A DNA stretch of 64,000 nt from Aurantiacibacter aquimixticola (GTDB taxonomy: Bacteria > Pseudomonadota > Alphaproteobacteria > Sphingomonadales > Sphingomonadaceae), in NCBI RefSeq assembly GCF_003605475.1, contig NZ_RAHX01000001.1, forward strand, positions 1,178,001 to 1,242,000, given 5' to 3'. Every line of letters begins with the position of its first letter. Within the stretch, counting starts at the first letter, position 1. The translations under genes and the position numbers were made by a program. Below, one piece after another: positions 36,594-47,226 of the stretch. The notes below the pieces were generated by a model that saw only the letters and a program-made list of their open reading frames with translations, was not told the origin of the DNA and made no database searches.

Positions 36594-37504
36594 CAGCTGT
36601 CTTCCCCCGTTTCGACTTCCTGCGCCTCTGCCCGGCCCGGCACGCTCATATACATGCGCGGCGCATTGCGCAGGTCGAAGCTCACCGCTTGCCCGCCGAT
36701 CAAACGGTTGCGCCCGTCTGCCTGCGCAAAGCTGATCAGCGCCGCTGCGGCCTTGGCCTCGCCTTCCGGCAGGGCGAGACGCTGATCGGTAGCGAAGGTC
36801 AGGTTCCAGCGGCGATTGCCGACCCATTCGGCGCCCTTGATCTGGCTCTGCAGGGCAGGCGCAGCATCAAGCAGCGCGGTCAATTCCTCGACGCGGTCCT
36901 GCGCGCCGGGGCCTTCGATCAGCATGTAATCGCCGGCATCGGCGCGGGCGATCGGCTCCAGCTCCACGCCCGTGGGATCGATCAGCATCAGCCTGTCCGC
37001 ACGCGCGAGCACGGCGTGCGGTTCCCGCTCGATGATATCGACCACCAGCGTGGCGGGAAGCTGGCGCGATACGCGCGCATCGCGCACCCATGACAGCGCC
37101 AGCAATTCCTCTCTCAAGCCATCGAGATCGACACGGGTCATGGCGAGATCCTGCCGCCCCAGGGCGCGTTCGTAGACCGCCATTTCGTTCATTCGCTCGG
37201 TGCCGCTGACCTTGACATTGGCGACGCGAAAGCCGGCATTGGAAGCGACATGGGCCACGCGATCGGAGGCCACCGCGATCGCGCCGCTGACTTGCGCGAG
37301 AAACAGCAGACCGGCGATCGCGCCGGCAAAGATCAGGACGGTGAAGGCCTTCTGCAGCTGTTCCTCGGTGAAGGGCAGCATGCCGAGCGCCCGGCCGATG
37401 ACGGACCTGCCTTGCTTTCGCGCGTTCCGCATGCGCTGGCTGTTGCCCTGCGCGCGCGCCTGGCGCCGCACGCCCTTCGCCTTGCGGGTGACCTTACGCG
37501 CCAT
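36593..37504 (-). CDS. ftsQ: Cell division protein FtsQ
   Basis: 303 residues from the ATG at 37504, overlapping the ddl end by 11 bp. A basic cytoplasmic tail (about 1-45) precedes a single transmembrane helix (about 54-76). The POTRA domain (FRVANVKVSGTERMNEMAVYERAL) and the beta domain with the AWVRDARVSRQLPATLVVDI-like segment follow in the periplasm. FtsQ links the divisome with FtsB and FtsL and recruits later proteins. It is coupled to ftsA. Confidence 0.93.
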   Translation of the reverse strand: MARKVTRKAKGVRRQARAQGNSQRMRNARKQGRSVIGRALGMLPFTEEQLQKAFTVLIFAGAIAGLLFLAQVSGAIAVASDRVAHVASNAGFRVANVKVSGTERMNEMAVYERALGRQDLAMTRVDLDGLREELLALSWVRDARVSRQLPATLVVDIIEREPHAVLARADRLMLIDPTGVELEPIARADAGDYMLIEGPGAQDRVEELTALLDAAPALQSQIKGAEWVGNRRWNLTFATDQRLALPEGEAKAAAALISFAQADGRNRLIGGQAVSFDLRNAPRMYMSVPGRAEAQEVETGEDS

Positions 37505-38462
37505 CGCCCATCTTCCCGGCGCGGCGAAGCGCATCCTCGACGATCATTTCGCACAGGCTCGGATAATCGATGCCGCAATGCTTGGCCTGCTCCGGCACCA
37601 GACTGAGCGGCGTCATTCCCGGCTGGGTGTTGGTTTCCAGCACGAACAGCCCGACCTCGCCGCGCTCGTCGTCCCAGCGGAAATCCGTGCGGCTGGTGCC
37701 GTGGCAACCCAGCACGCGGTGCGCCTGCTCGGCATAGCGAAGGCACAGTCCGGCAATGTGGTCCGGAATATCGGCGGGGAAGACATGGGTCGTTCGCCCA
37801 TCAGTATATTTGTGCTCGAAATCGTAGAAGCCGCTTTCGATGATCAGCTCGGTCACGCCCAGCGCCTTCGTGCCTTCGCCGGTATCGATCACCGCCGTGG
37901 TCAACTCGCGCCCGCGGATATACGGCTCCGCTAGCAAGGTTTCGAATTGCTGCCACGGCCCCTTCGCATCGCGCGCGATCGGATTGCCGCAATCGCTGTC
38001 ATCGGTGACGATGGCGACGCCGACCGAAGACCCCTCATTGACGGGCTTGAGCACATAGGGCCGCGCGATAGGATCCGCATCGTGCAGCTCCGCCGATGTG
38101 ACGATGCGCCCGCCCGGCATCGGAATTCCGTGCGGCACCAGCGCCTGCTTGGTCAACTCCTTGTCGATGGCGACGACCGAGGTCGCGAGGCCCGAATGGG
38201 TGTAGGGCACCTGCATCAGATCGAGCATTCCCTGCACCGTGCCGTCCTCTCCGGGGACGCCATGGAGCGCGTTGAACACCACATCAGGCGCGGCTTCGCG
38301 GATTTTCGCGGCGACATCACGATCCATATCCAGCCGGGTGACGCGGTGGCCCGCGCTCTCGAGCGCATCGGCGACGCCCTTTCCCGACATGAGCGAGACT
38401 TCGCGCTCATTAGCCCAGCCGCCCATCAGGACGAGAATATGACGGGGTCCAAGACGCGCCAT
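37494..38462 (-). CDS. ddl: D-alanine--D-alanine ligase
   Basis: 322 residues from the ATG at 38462, 4 bp after murB. ATP-grasp signatures are present: LMGGWANEREVSLMSGKGV at the N-terminus, FNALHGVPGEDGTVQGMLDLM, VLKPVNEGSSVGV (about residue 140), and the C-terminal metal site FVLETNTQPGMTPLSLVP. It joins two D-alanines for the UDP-MurNAc-pentapeptide. The product is used by MurF, encoded in the same cluster. Confidence 0.96.
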   Translation of the reverse strand: MARLGPRHILVLMGGWANEREVSLMSGKGVADALESAGHRVTRLDMDRDVAAKIREAAPDVVFNALHGVPGEDGTVQGMLDLMQVPYTHSGLATSVVAIDKELTKQALVPHGIPMPGGRIVTSAELHDADPIARPYVLKPVNEGSSVGVAIVTDDSDCGNPIARDAKGPWQQFETLLAEPYIRGRELTTAVIDTGEGTKALGVTELIIESGFYDFEHKYTDGRTTHVFPADIPDHIAGLCLRYAEQAHRVLGCHGTSRTDFRWDDERGEVGLFVLETNTQPGMTPLSLVPEQAKHCGIDYPSLCEMIVEDALRRAGKMGDGA

Positions 38463-38466
38463 CAGG

Positions 38467-39426
38467 TCAGGGCCGTCCTACCCGCTTGATTTCCCATTCG
38501 AGATTCACGCCGGTCGCCTCGGCCACCCGGCGGCGCACTTCCTCACCCAATCCCTCGATATCGGAACTGGTGGCATCGCCATGATTGATCAGGAAATTCG
38601 TGTGCTTCTCGCTTACCTGCGCTCCGCCCAGTTCCAGGCCGCGGCATCCTGCCTTGTCGACGAGCTGCCAGGCCTTGCCGCCTTCCGGATTCTTGAAAGT
38701 GGAACCCCCGGTCTTCGTGCGGAGCGGCTGCGAATTCTCTCGCTCGTCCGCGATGCGGTCCATTTCCGCGCCGATCTCTTCGGGATCGCCCGGATCGCCC
38801 TTGAAGCGCGCGGCAACGACGATGGCGCCTTCCGGCAGGCGCGAATGGCGGTAAGAGTAATCGAGATCGCCGACCGGCAGGGTGACGCAATTGCCATCGG
38901 GCATCACCACGTCGCAATCGACAAGAATATCCGCGACTTCGCGGCCATAGGCACCGCCATTCATGCGCACGAACCCGCCGACAGTGCCGGGAATGCCGCG
39001 CAGGAATTCCAGCCCCGCAATCCCCGCATCGCGAGCCGCCGAGGCGACGAGGATACCCGGCGCACCGCCGCCGCATTCGATCACGCAATCGCGCTTCACC
39101 TCGGTGCTGGAAAAGGGCTTGCCCAGCCGCACCACCACGCCTGGCACGCCGCCATCGCGGATGATGAGATTCGACCCGAGGCCCAGCGCCATCACCGGCG
39201 TTCCGGGTTCCAGCGCGGAGAGGAAGCTCGTCAGATCCTCCATGTCGGCAGGCTCGAAAAGCCAGTCCGCTGCGCCGCCGCTCTTGAACCACACCAGCTT
39301 GGCCAGCGGAGCCTTTTTCGTCAGGTCGCCGCGCGTATCCTGCGGAACATGGCCGACGCTTCCCTGCTGTCCTTCATCCGATCCGGGAGCATGATCGCAC
39401 CGCATCTGATCGTCTGGCTGTATCAT
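38467..39426 (-). CDS. murB: UDP-N-acetylenolpyruvoylglucosamine reductase
   Basis: 319 residues in an ATGA overlap with murC. The FAD-binding region has [14 protein letters not shown] and [24 protein letters not shown], with the conserved GSTFKNP (catalytic Ser) near residue 230 and a Glu-bearing C-terminus. It resembles the type IIb enzyme, without the long type I insertion. It reduces enolpyruvyl-UDP-GlcNAc to UDP-MurNAc with NADPH. The N-terminal 35 residues are poorly conserved, and the true start may be later. Confidence 0.95.
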   Translation of the reverse strand: MIQPDDQMRCDHAPGSDEGQQGSVGHVPQDTRGDLTKKAPLAKLVWFKSGGAADWLFEPADMEDLTSFLSALEPGTPVMALGLGSNLIIRDGGVPGVVVRLGKPFSSTEVKRDCVIECGGGAPGILVASAARDAGIAGLEFLRGIPGTVGGFVRMNGGAYGREVADILVDCDVVMPDGNCVTLPVGDLDYSYRHSRLPEGAIVVAARFKGDPGDPEEIGAEMDRIADERENSQPLRTKTGGSTFKNPEGGKAWQLVDKAGCRGLELGGAQVSEKHTNFLINHGDATSSDIEGLGEEVRRRVAEATGVNLEWEIKRVGRP

Positions 39427-40862
39427 CCTGCGCGTCCCTCACGGCTGCGAAATTTCGCGACATCGCCGGCGAGCCCAGCCGCCCATTTGGTGATGTCGCC
39501 TGCACCAAGGCAGACCACCATGTCGCCCGGCGCAAGCGCCGCGCTCAGCCTTTCTGCAAGATCGGCGGGATCGTCCACAGCTTCGGCATGGCGATGGCCG
39601 CGCGCCTTCAGACCGGCCACCAGCGCGTTTTCGTCCACATCCTCGATCGGTTCCTCGCCGGCGGGATAGACGGGCGCGGCGTAGATCAGATCGGCGTCGC
39701 CGAATGCGCCCTGAAAATCCTCCAGCAGGTCGCGCAGCCGCGTGTAGCGATGCGGCTGGACGACTGCGACGACCCGGCCGGATGCCGCATCGCGCGCGGC
39801 GGAGAGCACAGCGCGGATTTCGACCGGATGGTGCGCGTAGTCGTCGATCACCTTGACGCCGACTTCTTGGCCGAGGTCGATCTCGCCGACATGGCTGAAA
39901 CGGCGCTTCACGCCGCCGAAGCGGGCGAAGCCGTCGCGAATGCTGTCCGCGGGGCAGTCCATTTCCAGCGCCACCGCGATGGCTGCGAGCGCGTTCTGGA
40001 CATTGTGACGGCCGGGCATGGTAAGCTCGACACCCTCGATCCGCGTCTCCGCCCCGTCGCGTCCTGTCTGCACCACGTCGAAGCGGGTGAGCCCGCCATC
40101 GGGTTCGACATTTTCCGCTCGCACATCGGCATGTGGTGAGAATCCGTAAGTGATGACGCGCCGGTCCCGCACCTTGGCGATCACGTTGCGGACCTCGTCA
40201 TGATCGAGGCACAGCACCGCTGCGCCGTAGAAGGGCACGTTTTCGATGAACTGCGCGAAGGCGTCCTTCACCGCGTCGAAACTGCCGTAATGGTCGAGAT
40301 GTTCGGGATCGATATTGGTGACGACCGCGATCGTGCCGTCGAGGCGTAGGAAGCTTCCGTCGCTCTCGTCGGCTTCCACCACCATCCAGTCGCTGTCGCC
40401 CAGCCGCGCGTTGGAGCCGTAGCTTTCGATGATACCGCCATTGATGACAGTGGGATCGACCCCGCCCGCATCGAGCAGCGCAGCCACCATGCTGGTGGTC
40501 GTCGTCTTGCCATGCGTGCCCGCGACGGCGACGGTCTTTTTCAGGCGCATCAATTCGGCGAGCATTTCGGCGCGCTTGACCACCGGGATGCGATTCTCGA
40601 GCGCAGCTGCCACTTCAGGGTTCGTGCGCTTCACAGCGGTGGAAGTCACCACCACCGCCGCATCGCCGAGATTGGCCGCGTCATGGCCGATGGCGACGGA
40701 GATACCGCTTTCCCGCAAGGCCTCGACCCGCGGGCTGTCCTTCAGGTCGCTGCCCTGCACGCTATAGCCGAGATTGTGCATCACCTCGGCAATGCCGGAC
40801 ATGCCGATGCCGCCAATGCCAACGAAGTGGATCGTCCCGATATCTGTGCCGATAGCCTTCAA
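39423..40862 (-). CDS. murC: UDP-N-acetylmuramate--L-alanine ligase
   Basis: 479 residues, with ATGA overlaps on both sides. N-terminal [22 protein letters not shown] binds [18 protein letters not shown] (about residues 112-126) is the ATP loop, and EADESDGSF and [12 protein letters not shown] follow. The C-terminal ligase domain has [10 protein letters not shown] and [13 protein letters not shown]. It adds L-Ala to UDP-MurNAc. Confidence 0.97.
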   Translation of the reverse strand: MKAIGTDIGTIHFVGIGGIGMSGIAEVMHNLGYSVQGSDLKDSPRVEALRESGISVAIGHDAANLGDAAVVVTSTAVKRTNPEVAAALENRIPVVKRAEMLAELMRLKKTVAVAGTHGKTTTTSMVAALLDAGGVDPTVINGGIIESYGSNARLGDSDWMVVEADESDGSFLRLDGTIAVVTNIDPEHLDHYGSFDAVKDAFAQFIENVPFYGAAVLCLDHDEVRNVIAKVRDRRVITYGFSPHADVRAENVEPDGGLTRFDVVQTGRDGAETRIEGVELTMPGRHNVQNALAAIAVALEMDCPADSIRDGFARFGGVKRRFSHVGEIDLGQEVGVKVIDDYAHHPVEIRAVLSAARDAASGRVVAVVQPHRYTRLRDLLEDFQGAFGDADLIYAAPVYPAGEEPIEDVDENALVAGLKARGHRHAEAVDDPADLAERLSAALAPGDMVVCLGAGDITKWAAGLAGDVAKFRSREGRAG

Positions 40863-42124
40863 GACGATGCCCCCTGGCCAACTTCGGCACCTTGCGAAGC
40901 GCCGCGCGCATTGTTCTCGCCGACACGGATTACATCCATCATGTCCGCTCCGCCGAAGCCCTCGACAAGATCGGCCAGGTCACTTGCAGCTTTCGGCCTG
41001 CCGCAGTTCCACGCCGCATGTGCCGCATTTGCGAGCGTTTCCGGGCGCTGCGCCATCGCCTGAATTTGCCGGCTGACATCCTTCGCCAGACGCTGCAGCG
41101 TGTCGGATTGCTTCGCCCGGTCGGCATTCGCCTTGTCGGAAAAGCCCGCACTGTCGAGATCGGCGACCGTGCTCATCGGCTGTTTGATCGCCCGCGCTCC
41201 GCCCGCCTTCACCATTTCACGGACATTGGCACTCTGGTGATCGTCGGTCGCGATGGGAAGCGGGATGAGGATGGCCGGGCGGCCGACAGCCGTCAGTTCG
41301 GCGATCGTTGATGCTCCCGCGCGACCGATGAACAAATGTGCGTCGGCCAGCCGCGCGGCCATATCCTCGAAATATGTGCCGAGTTCCGCGGCGATGCCGT
41401 ATTCGGCGTATTTCGTGCGCACCCGCTCCAGATCTTCCGGGCGGCATTGCTGGGTGATCTGCAGGCGACTGCGAAGCGCCATTGGCAACATGGCCAAACC
41501 GTCCGGCACGATCTCGCTTAGCACACGCGCGCCCTGGCTTCCGCCGGTGACCAGAACGCGAAACAGGCCTTCTTCGGTGAAAGTCGGAAAAGGCTCATCG
41601 CGCAGCGCCAGCACGCCGGGACGCACGGGGTTACCGACAAGATGCACCTTGCCCTCGTGCTTCGCATCCAGCCGGTCGACATCGGGATAAGCCGTGGCGA
41701 TCGCATCGACGCGTCCGGCCATCAGGCGATTGACCCGGCCGAGCACCGCATTCTGTTCGTGAATGACGGTGGGCACGCCGCTCGATTGTGCAGCAAGCAG
41801 AGCCGGCAGCGCCGGATAGCCACCGAAACCGATCACGGCACTGGGGGCGAATGTCTCATAAAGTCGTTTCGCCATGCCGCGCCCCTTGAGGACAGCGGAT
41901 ATGCCCTTGATCCAGTGCAGCGGGTTCTTTCCGAACCGGCCTGCGGGCAGCACATGCGCGGTCAGGAAATCGGGTTTGCCGGGGATGGCCGCGCCGCGTT
42001 CATCGGTGATGAGCGCGACATGGTGCCCGCGCCGCTCCAACTCGTGCGCCAATGCGAAAGCGGGCGTGAGGTGTCCGCCGGTGCCTCCGGCCGCCAGCAC
42101 GAAATGGCGGGACGATGCGGTCAT
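40859..42124 (-). CDS. murG: Lipid II synthase MurG (GlcNAc transferase)
   Basis: 421 residues, somewhat long because of a roughly 40-residue polar tail after the GT-B core. [14 protein letters not shown] (residues 13-26) is the lipid I-binding G-loop, [14 protein letters not shown] lies near residue 120, [15 protein letters not shown] (about 195) and the donor-binding [10 protein letters not shown] complete the motifs. It transfers GlcNAc to lipid I at the inner membrane face. ATGA overlaps with ftsW and murC. Confidence 0.96.
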   Translation of the reverse strand: MTASSRHFVLAAGGTGGHLTPAFALAHELERRGHHVALITDERGAAIPGKPDFLTAHVLPAGRFGKNPLHWIKGISAVLKGRGMAKRLYETFAPSAVIGFGGYPALPALLAAQSSGVPTVIHEQNAVLGRVNRLMAGRVDAIATAYPDVDRLDAKHEGKVHLVGNPVRPGVLALRDEPFPTFTEEGLFRVLVTGGSQGARVLSEIVPDGLAMLPMALRSRLQITQQCRPEDLERVRTKYAEYGIAAELGTYFEDMAARLADAHLFIGRAGASTIAELTAVGRPAILIPLPIATDDHQSANVREMVKAGGARAIKQPMSTVADLDSAGFSDKANADRAKQSDTLQRLAKDVSRQIQAMAQRPETLANAAHAAWNCGRPKAASDLADLVEGFGGADMMDVIRVGENNARGASQGAEVGQGASS

Positions 42125-43350
42125 AATTCACCCTCTTTTTCCAACGAGCCTTTCAGGTCGAACGGCTCCCGGTCGAGATAGGGGTTTCGCCGCGTCACGG
42201 CCAGAAGCAGCCCGACGGTGAAACAGATGGCGAGCGTGGACGATCCGCCATAGCTCACCAAGGGCAGTGTCATGCCCTTGCTGGGGAACAGCTGCAGGTT
42301 GACCAGAATATTGATGAAGGCCTGCCCGCCCAGCATCGCGGTCAATCCGCTGGCAGCAAGGATGATGAAAAGGCGATCTTCCTCGACCAGCCGTACAAGC
42401 ACGCGCAGCACAATGGCGAGATAAAGCGCCACGACGATGGCGCAGACGATGAGGCCGAATTCCTCCCCGATTACCGAGAAGATATAATCCGTATGCGCTT
42501 CGGGCAGGCGCATCTTGTTTTCACCCAACCAGATGCCGCTGCCGAACCAGCCACCGCCCTGCAAGGTGCGGCCCGCCAGATCGACATGATCGTAGGCCGT
42601 CGGCCCGCCAAGGAAAGAGTCGATGCGATTGCGGGCATTGTCGTAGAACAGATAGGCCGCGAGCATCAGGGCGACGCCCGCGCCCGTGAGCATGCCGATG
42701 CGCTGCAGCGGCAGTCCCGCCAGCATCACCATCACGAACCAGGTGCCCACGAACAGGATCGCCCCGCCCAGATTGGGCTGTAGCATCAGCAGCACGACGA
42801 TGGCCCCGAGAAGTGCCCCCGAGGTGCCGATCACGGGCAGCTTGGGGTCGCGCAGCTTCCACGACAGGATCCAGGCAAGCGTGATTGCGAAAGCGGGCTT
42901 CAGGAACTCGCTCGGCTGCAAGGACATGCCGACATTGATCCAGCGCCGCGCGCCGTTCACTTCATGCCCGATGAACGGGACCAGCAAGAGAAGGAACAGC
43001 ATGCCACCCGCCAGCGCGATCGCGCCGCGCCGGATCACGGCAAGCGGCATCAGCGAAGTCGCGATCAGGACGCTGAGGCCGAGAAATTGCATGCGCACAT
43101 GCGCCCAGAAGAAATAGAGGTCAGGCAGCGAAATCTCCATCGTCGACAACCGCTGCGCGCTGGCAGGAGAGGCGGCGGCGACGGCGAGCGTGCCCAGCAG
43201 CATCAGCACGATGACGAGCGCAAGCAGCACGCGGTCTACCTCTCGCCACCAGACGCGCAGGTCGCGCTTCCAGTCACGGCGGACGCGCAGACCGCTTGCA
43301 GGCGAGCTTCGTTCCCCAGGACGCGGGATATAGATCGGCCGCGCGCTCAT
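42121..43350 (-). CDS. ftsW: Peptidoglycan glycosyltransferase FtsW (SEDS)
   Basis: 409 residues with about ten transmembrane helices from residue 35 on, after a basic cytoplasmic tail. SEDS motifs visible are MSLQPSEFLKPAFAI (about 140), the GGGWFGSGIWLGENKMRLPEAHTD loop with the catalytic Asp region near residue 290, and VSYGGSSTLAICFTVGLLL at the end. It polymerises lipid II at the septum together with FtsI. ATGA overlaps with murD and murG. Confidence 0.96.
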   Translation of the reverse strand: MSARPIYIPRPGERSSPASGLRVRRDWKRDLRVWWREVDRVLLALVIVLMLLGTLAVAAASPASAQRLSTMEISLPDLYFFWAHVRMQFLGLSVLIATSLMPLAVIRRGAIALAGGMLFLLLLVPFIGHEVNGARRWINVGMSLQPSEFLKPAFAITLAWILSWKLRDPKLPVIGTSGALLGAIVVLLMLQPNLGGAILFVGTWFVMVMLAGLPLQRIGMLTGAGVALMLAAYLFYDNARNRIDSFLGGPTAYDHVDLAGRTLQGGGWFGSGIWLGENKMRLPEAHTDYIFSVIGEEFGLIVCAIVVALYLAIVLRVLVRLVEEDRLFIILAASGLTAMLGGQAFINILVNLQLFPSKGMTLPLVSYGGSSTLAICFTVGLLLAVTRRNPYLDREPFDLKGSLEKEGEL

Positions 43351-44690
43351 TCCGCGGACCTCGTTTCGCCATCGCCACCACCGATCTCCGTCACCAGTTC
43401 GCGAAACGCATCGCCGCGCGCCTCGTAATCACGAAACTGGTCGAAGCTGGCACAAGCCGGGCTGAGCATAACGACATCGCCATCGCGCGCATTTGCTACA
43501 GCGCGAGTCACGGCCTCTGGCAGCAATTCGCATGGCTCGACCCTTATATGCGGCGCCAGGATGTCGGTAAACATCGGCCCGGCCTCTCCGATCGTATAGG
43601 CGCAAGCGATATTACCGAAAAACGGCGCGCAATCGTGCAGATTGTCTTCCTTGGGAAGGCCTCCGCAAATCCAATGAATGCGCGGCTTGCCGTCAATGGG
43701 CGGATAGGCAGCAAGCGCAGGCGCCGTGGAAGCGGGGTTGGTTGCCTTGCTGTCATTGATGAAAAACACGCCATCGGTCTCGGCAACCCGCTCCATCCGA
43801 TGCGGCAGGCCGCCAAAGCTGGCCAGTCCTTCGAGAACCTGTCCCTGGGTCATGCCCATTTCTTGCACGAGCGCGGCGGCAATCGCAGCATTCTGCAGAT
43901 TGTGCGGCCCCTGCAGGCTCGGCCAGGATTGCTGGTGCGCGGACCAGGCCCAGGCATCGACACACACCGCGCGGTCCGGCGCGCGGCGTGCGGCCTCGGC
44001 CTGCTGCACCGCGCTCGTCGGCGCATCCTCGCAGCCGAACACGGCAAACTGTCCCGCCCCCTGCATCGCCAGCAGCCGTCCCTTGGCAAAGGCGTAGGCC
44101 GCGAAATCGGGATAGCGATCGAGGTGATCGGGCGTGATATTTATGAGTGCCGCCGCCTCGCATGCCAGCGAGCGCGTGAGATCGATCTGGAAGCTCGACA
44201 ATTCGAGCACATAAACCCCGCCATCGGGTAGTGGCTCCTGCGCGAGAATGGGCAGGCCGATATTTCCGCCCATGCGCGCTGCGTAGCCTGCATGATCGAG
44301 CAGGTGATGGACCAGCGCCGTGGTGGTCGACTTGCCGTTCGTGCCGGTGATGCCGATGACCTTGTGCGGCGGCAATTCCTGCCGAGCGAGCGCGAAAAGC
44401 TCGATATCGCCGACAATCGGCACACCGGCGGATGCCGCTTTCTGCTGTAGCGGATGGCTGTTGAGCGGAACGCCGGGCGACACCACCACACCGTCGAAAC
44501 CGGTCAGGTCGATCTCCAGCGGGTCTGCAATGGTGGCGCGGTCCTGCAGCGCCTCGCGCGGCTCGCGGCGGCGGTCCCAAGCGGTAACCTCGGCTCCGCT
44601 TGCCAGCAGGGTCTCGACCGTCGCCATGCCGGACCGGGCAAGGCCGAGCACGACATAGCGTCTGCCGCGAAAGGCGTCCGCGACGATCAT
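43347..44690 (-). CDS. murD: UDP-N-acetylmuramoylalanine--D-glutamate ligase
   Basis: 447 residues from the ATG at 44690, in an ATGA overlap with mraY. A Rossmann-like N-domain ([21 protein letters not shown]), the ATP loop [28 protein letters not shown], and the C-domain [17 protein letters not shown] and [12 protein letters not shown] with the catalytic Lys/Ser region match the family. It adds D-Glu to UDP-MurNAc-Ala. Confidence 0.96.
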   Translation of the reverse strand: MIVADAFRGRRYVVLGLARSGMATVETLLASGAEVTAWDRRREPREALQDRATIADPLEIDLTGFDGVVVSPGVPLNSHPLQQKAASAGVPIVGDIELFALARQELPPHKVIGITGTNGKSTTTALVHHLLDHAGYAARMGGNIGLPILAQEPLPDGGVYVLELSSFQIDLTRSLACEAAALINITPDHLDRYPDFAAYAFAKGRLLAMQGAGQFAVFGCEDAPTSAVQQAEAARRAPDRAVCVDAWAWSAHQQSWPSLQGPHNLQNAAIAAALVQEMGMTQGQVLEGLASFGGLPHRMERVAETDGVFFINDSKATNPASTAPALAAYPPIDGKPRIHWICGGLPKEDNLHDCAPFFGNIACAYTIGEAGPMFTDILAPHIRVEPCELLPEAVTRAVANARDGDVVMLSPACASFDQFRDYEARGDAFRELVTEIGGGDGETRSAE

Positions 44691-45757
44691 CGCAGTTTCA
44701 GCGTCGCCAGGCCGATCACGGCAAGAACGATGGCGATGATCCAGAAACGGATCACGACCTTGCTCTCGCTCCAGCCCAGTTGTTCGAAATGGTGGTGGAT
44801 CGGTGCCATGCGAAAAATGCGGCGCCCTGTGCGCTTGAACCAGAAGACCTGCACGATCACGCTGACCGCCTCGAGCACGAACAGCCCGCCAATGATGGCG
44901 AGCACGATCTCGTGATGACTGGCCACGGCGATCGCGCCAAGTGCACCGCCGAGCGCAAGAGAGCCGGTGTCGCCCATGAAGACGGCCGCAGGCGGCGCGT
45001 TGAACCACAGGAAAGCAAGACCTGCACCCATGATGGCAGCACAAAGGATGGCAAGCTCACCCGCGCCAGGCACATGCGGAATGCCCAGATACTCGGAAAA
45101 ATCAACGCGCCCGACGAGGTAGCAGATGAGAAGGAAGGCCCCTGCCGCGATCACGACGGGCATGGTGGCCAGCCCATCAAGGCCATCCGTCAGGTTCACG
45201 GCATTGCCCGCGCCGACGATCACGAAGGCGGCAAAAACGTAGTAGAACGGCCCGAGCGGGATCGAACCGCCGAACACGAAGGGAACATAGAGATTGGTGT
45301 TGATCTCGCTGACGATCAAGTAGCTCGCAATGCCTGCCACGATGAATTCGAACAGCAGGCGCACCTTGCCGGACACACCTTTGTGGCTGCGCTTGGTGAC
45401 CTTGTCGTAATCGTCGAGAAAGCCGATCAGGCCGAAGCCCATCGTCACGGCAAGACAGGCCCAGACGAAGGGGCTCGCCAGATCCATCCATAGCAGCATC
45501 GAGATCGTTAGCGCGGTGAGGATCATCAGCCCGCCCATCGTGGGCGTACCGACCTTCTTCTGGTGGCTTTCCGGCCCGTCTGCACGGATCGGCTGACCCT
45601 TGCCCTGTCGCACGCGGAGCATGTTGATGAAGCGCGGGCCGATAACCAGGCCGATGATCAGTGCCGTCATCATGGCGGCACCGGCACGGAAGGTCTGATA
45701 ACGGATGAGGTTTAGCGCCCCTTCGAATTCAAGCAATTGGGCGAGGAAATAGAACAT
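44687..45757 (-). CDS. mraY: Phospho-N-acetylmuramoyl-pentapeptide transferase
   Basis: 356 residues with ten predicted membrane helices. Key loops are [16 protein letters not shown] (about 68), the DD site in [19 protein letters not shown] (about 115), [13 protein letters not shown] (about 190) and the cytoplasmic histidine loop [16 protein letters not shown]. It transfers phospho-MurNAc-pentapeptide to undecaprenyl phosphate to give lipid I. It lies 11 bp after murF and overlaps murD. Confidence 0.97.
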   Translation of the reverse strand: MFYFLAQLLEFEGALNLIRYQTFRAGAAMMTALIIGLVIGPRFINMLRVRQGKGQPIRADGPESHQKKVGTPTMGGLMILTALTISMLLWMDLASPFVWACLAVTMGFGLIGFLDDYDKVTKRSHKGVSGKVRLLFEFIVAGIASYLIVSEINTNLYVPFVFGGSIPLGPFYYVFAAFVIVGAGNAVNLTDGLDGLATMPVVIAAGAFLLICYLVGRVDFSEYLGIPHVPGAGELAILCAAIMGAGLAFLWFNAPPAAVFMGDTGSLALGGALGAIAVASHHEIVLAIIGGLFVLEAVSVIVQVFWFKRTGRRIFRMAPIHHHFEQLGWSESKVVIRFWIIAIVLAVIGLATLKLR

Positions 45758-45768
45758 CGGCGCGCGTA

Positions 45769-47226
45769 TCAGCCCTCTTTGGCGGCGAAGTGATCCACAA
45801 CGCGCGAGAGCCCTACCGAATTGGAGCCCTTGACCAGCACGACGTCACCGCCGGCCAATCCGAATTCCTGCAGCGCCGCAATGGCCTCGCCCGCATTCTC
45901 GCAATGGGCGTAGCGGAGCGCATTGCCAAGCGTATCGCGGGGCAGTTTCCCCATCTGCCGGGCCAGGCTGCGCATCTCGTCGCCCACCAGCACCGTGTAA
46001 TCGACATTTGCCGCCGATACCGGGTCGACAAGCTGTGCGTGGAAACGGTCCGCGAAGTCGCCAAGCTCTTTCATGCTGCCGAGCACGGCGACGCGGCGCG
46101 TCGCCGGCGTCTGCCCCAACTGCTTGAGCGTTGCGCGCATGCTGGCGGGATTGGCGTTATAGCTTTCGTCGATGATGAGCGCATGCCCGCCCGGCACCTT
46201 GGCCCGCAGCCGCGCCCCGCGCCCCTTCAGCCCGCCCATCTCGGCAAGCGCGAGACCTGCCGCGCCAAGATCGCCGCCCGCGGCGTGCACGGCGGCCATG
46301 ACGCAAAGGGAATTGTCGATCCAGTGCTCGCCCGGTTCGGCGACGGTGTAGACAAGTCCGATGGCCCCCATGCTGGCGGTAACCAGCGATCCGCCATCGG
46401 ACTGCGCAATCGCGTCGAGCAGGCGCATGTCGGCATGCGCGCTGCGCCCGAAGGAAAGCACTTTCGCACCCTGCGCCAGCGCCACATCGCGAAGTTGTTC
46501 GAAGTGGTCGCTATCGGCAGGAATGACGGCCGTACCGCCCTTTTCCAGCCCCTGGAAAATCTCCGCCTTGGCATCGGCGATCGCCTCCATGCTGCCGAGA
46601 TTTTCGATATGCGCCGGCGCGATGGTGGTAATCACGGCTACGTGAGGCCGAACCTGCGCAGTGAGACCGGCGATCTCGTTCGCGTGGTTCATACCCATCT
46701 CGAATACGCCATAGCGGCTGCGCGCGGCCATGCGCGACAGGCTCAGCGGCACGCCGACATGGTTGTTGTAGCTGCGAACGCTGCGGTGCGCCGCTCCGCG
46801 GCTGGTGCGCTCGAGAGCGGTGAAGATAGCCTCCTTCACGCCGGTCTTGCCGACCGAACCGGTAACGCCGACGATGCGTGCCGAAACGCGCTGCCGGGCG
46901 GCGTCGGCCAATGCGAGCAGCGCGGAGGTGGTGTCTTCGACGAGCACGTGCGGACGATCGATCGGCCGGTCCACCACGGCTGCGGCTGCGCCATTGGCGA
47001 AGGCCATGTCGAGGAAGCGATGGCCGTCCATCGCCTCGCCCTTCAGCGCAAAGAACAGATCACCGGACTGCACGTCGCGGCTGTCCATTTCGACGCTGCT
47101 AACCTGAAATTCACCATAAGCAGTCCCGCCTGTAGCGGCGGCGATTTCGGCTGACGTCCACAAGGCGAGGCGCGCCGCATCGCTTTGCGCGCGCGGCCAG
47201 CGAAGCTGCTTGAGCGCAGCGCTCAT
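45769..47226 (-). CDS. murF: UDP-MurNAc-tripeptide--D-Ala-D-Ala ligase
   Basis: 485 residues from the ATG at 47226, in an ATGA overlap with mur[21 protein letters not shown] is the ATP loop, [15 protein letters not shown] and [14 protein letters not shown] are conserved, and the C-domain has [15 protein letters not shown]. The loop reads GSVGKT where GTxGKT is typical, a common MurF variant. It adds the dipeptide made by Ddl. Confidence 0.95.
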   Translation of the reverse strand: MSAALKQLRWPRAQSDAARLALWTSAEIAAATGGTAYGEFQVSSVEMDSRDVQSGDLFFALKGEAMDGHRFLDMAFANGAAAAVVDRPIDRPHVLVEDTTSALLALADAARQRVSARIVGVTGSVGKTGVKEAIFTALERTSRGAAHRSVRSYNNHVGVPLSLSRMAARSRYGVFEMGMNHANEIAGLTAQVRPHVAVITTIAPAHIENLGSMEAIADAKAEIFQGLEKGGTAVIPADSDHFEQLRDVALAQGAKVLSFGRSAHADMRLLDAIAQSDGGSLVTASMGAIGLVYTVAEPGEHWIDNSLCVMAAVHAAGGDLGAAGLALAEMGGLKGRGARLRAKVPGGHALIIDESYNANPASMRATLKQLGQTPATRRVAVLGSMKELGDFADRFHAQLVDPVSAANVDYTVLVGDEMRSLARQMGKLPRDTLGNALRYAHCENAGEAIAALQEFGLAGGDVVLVKGSNSVGLSRVVDHFAAKEG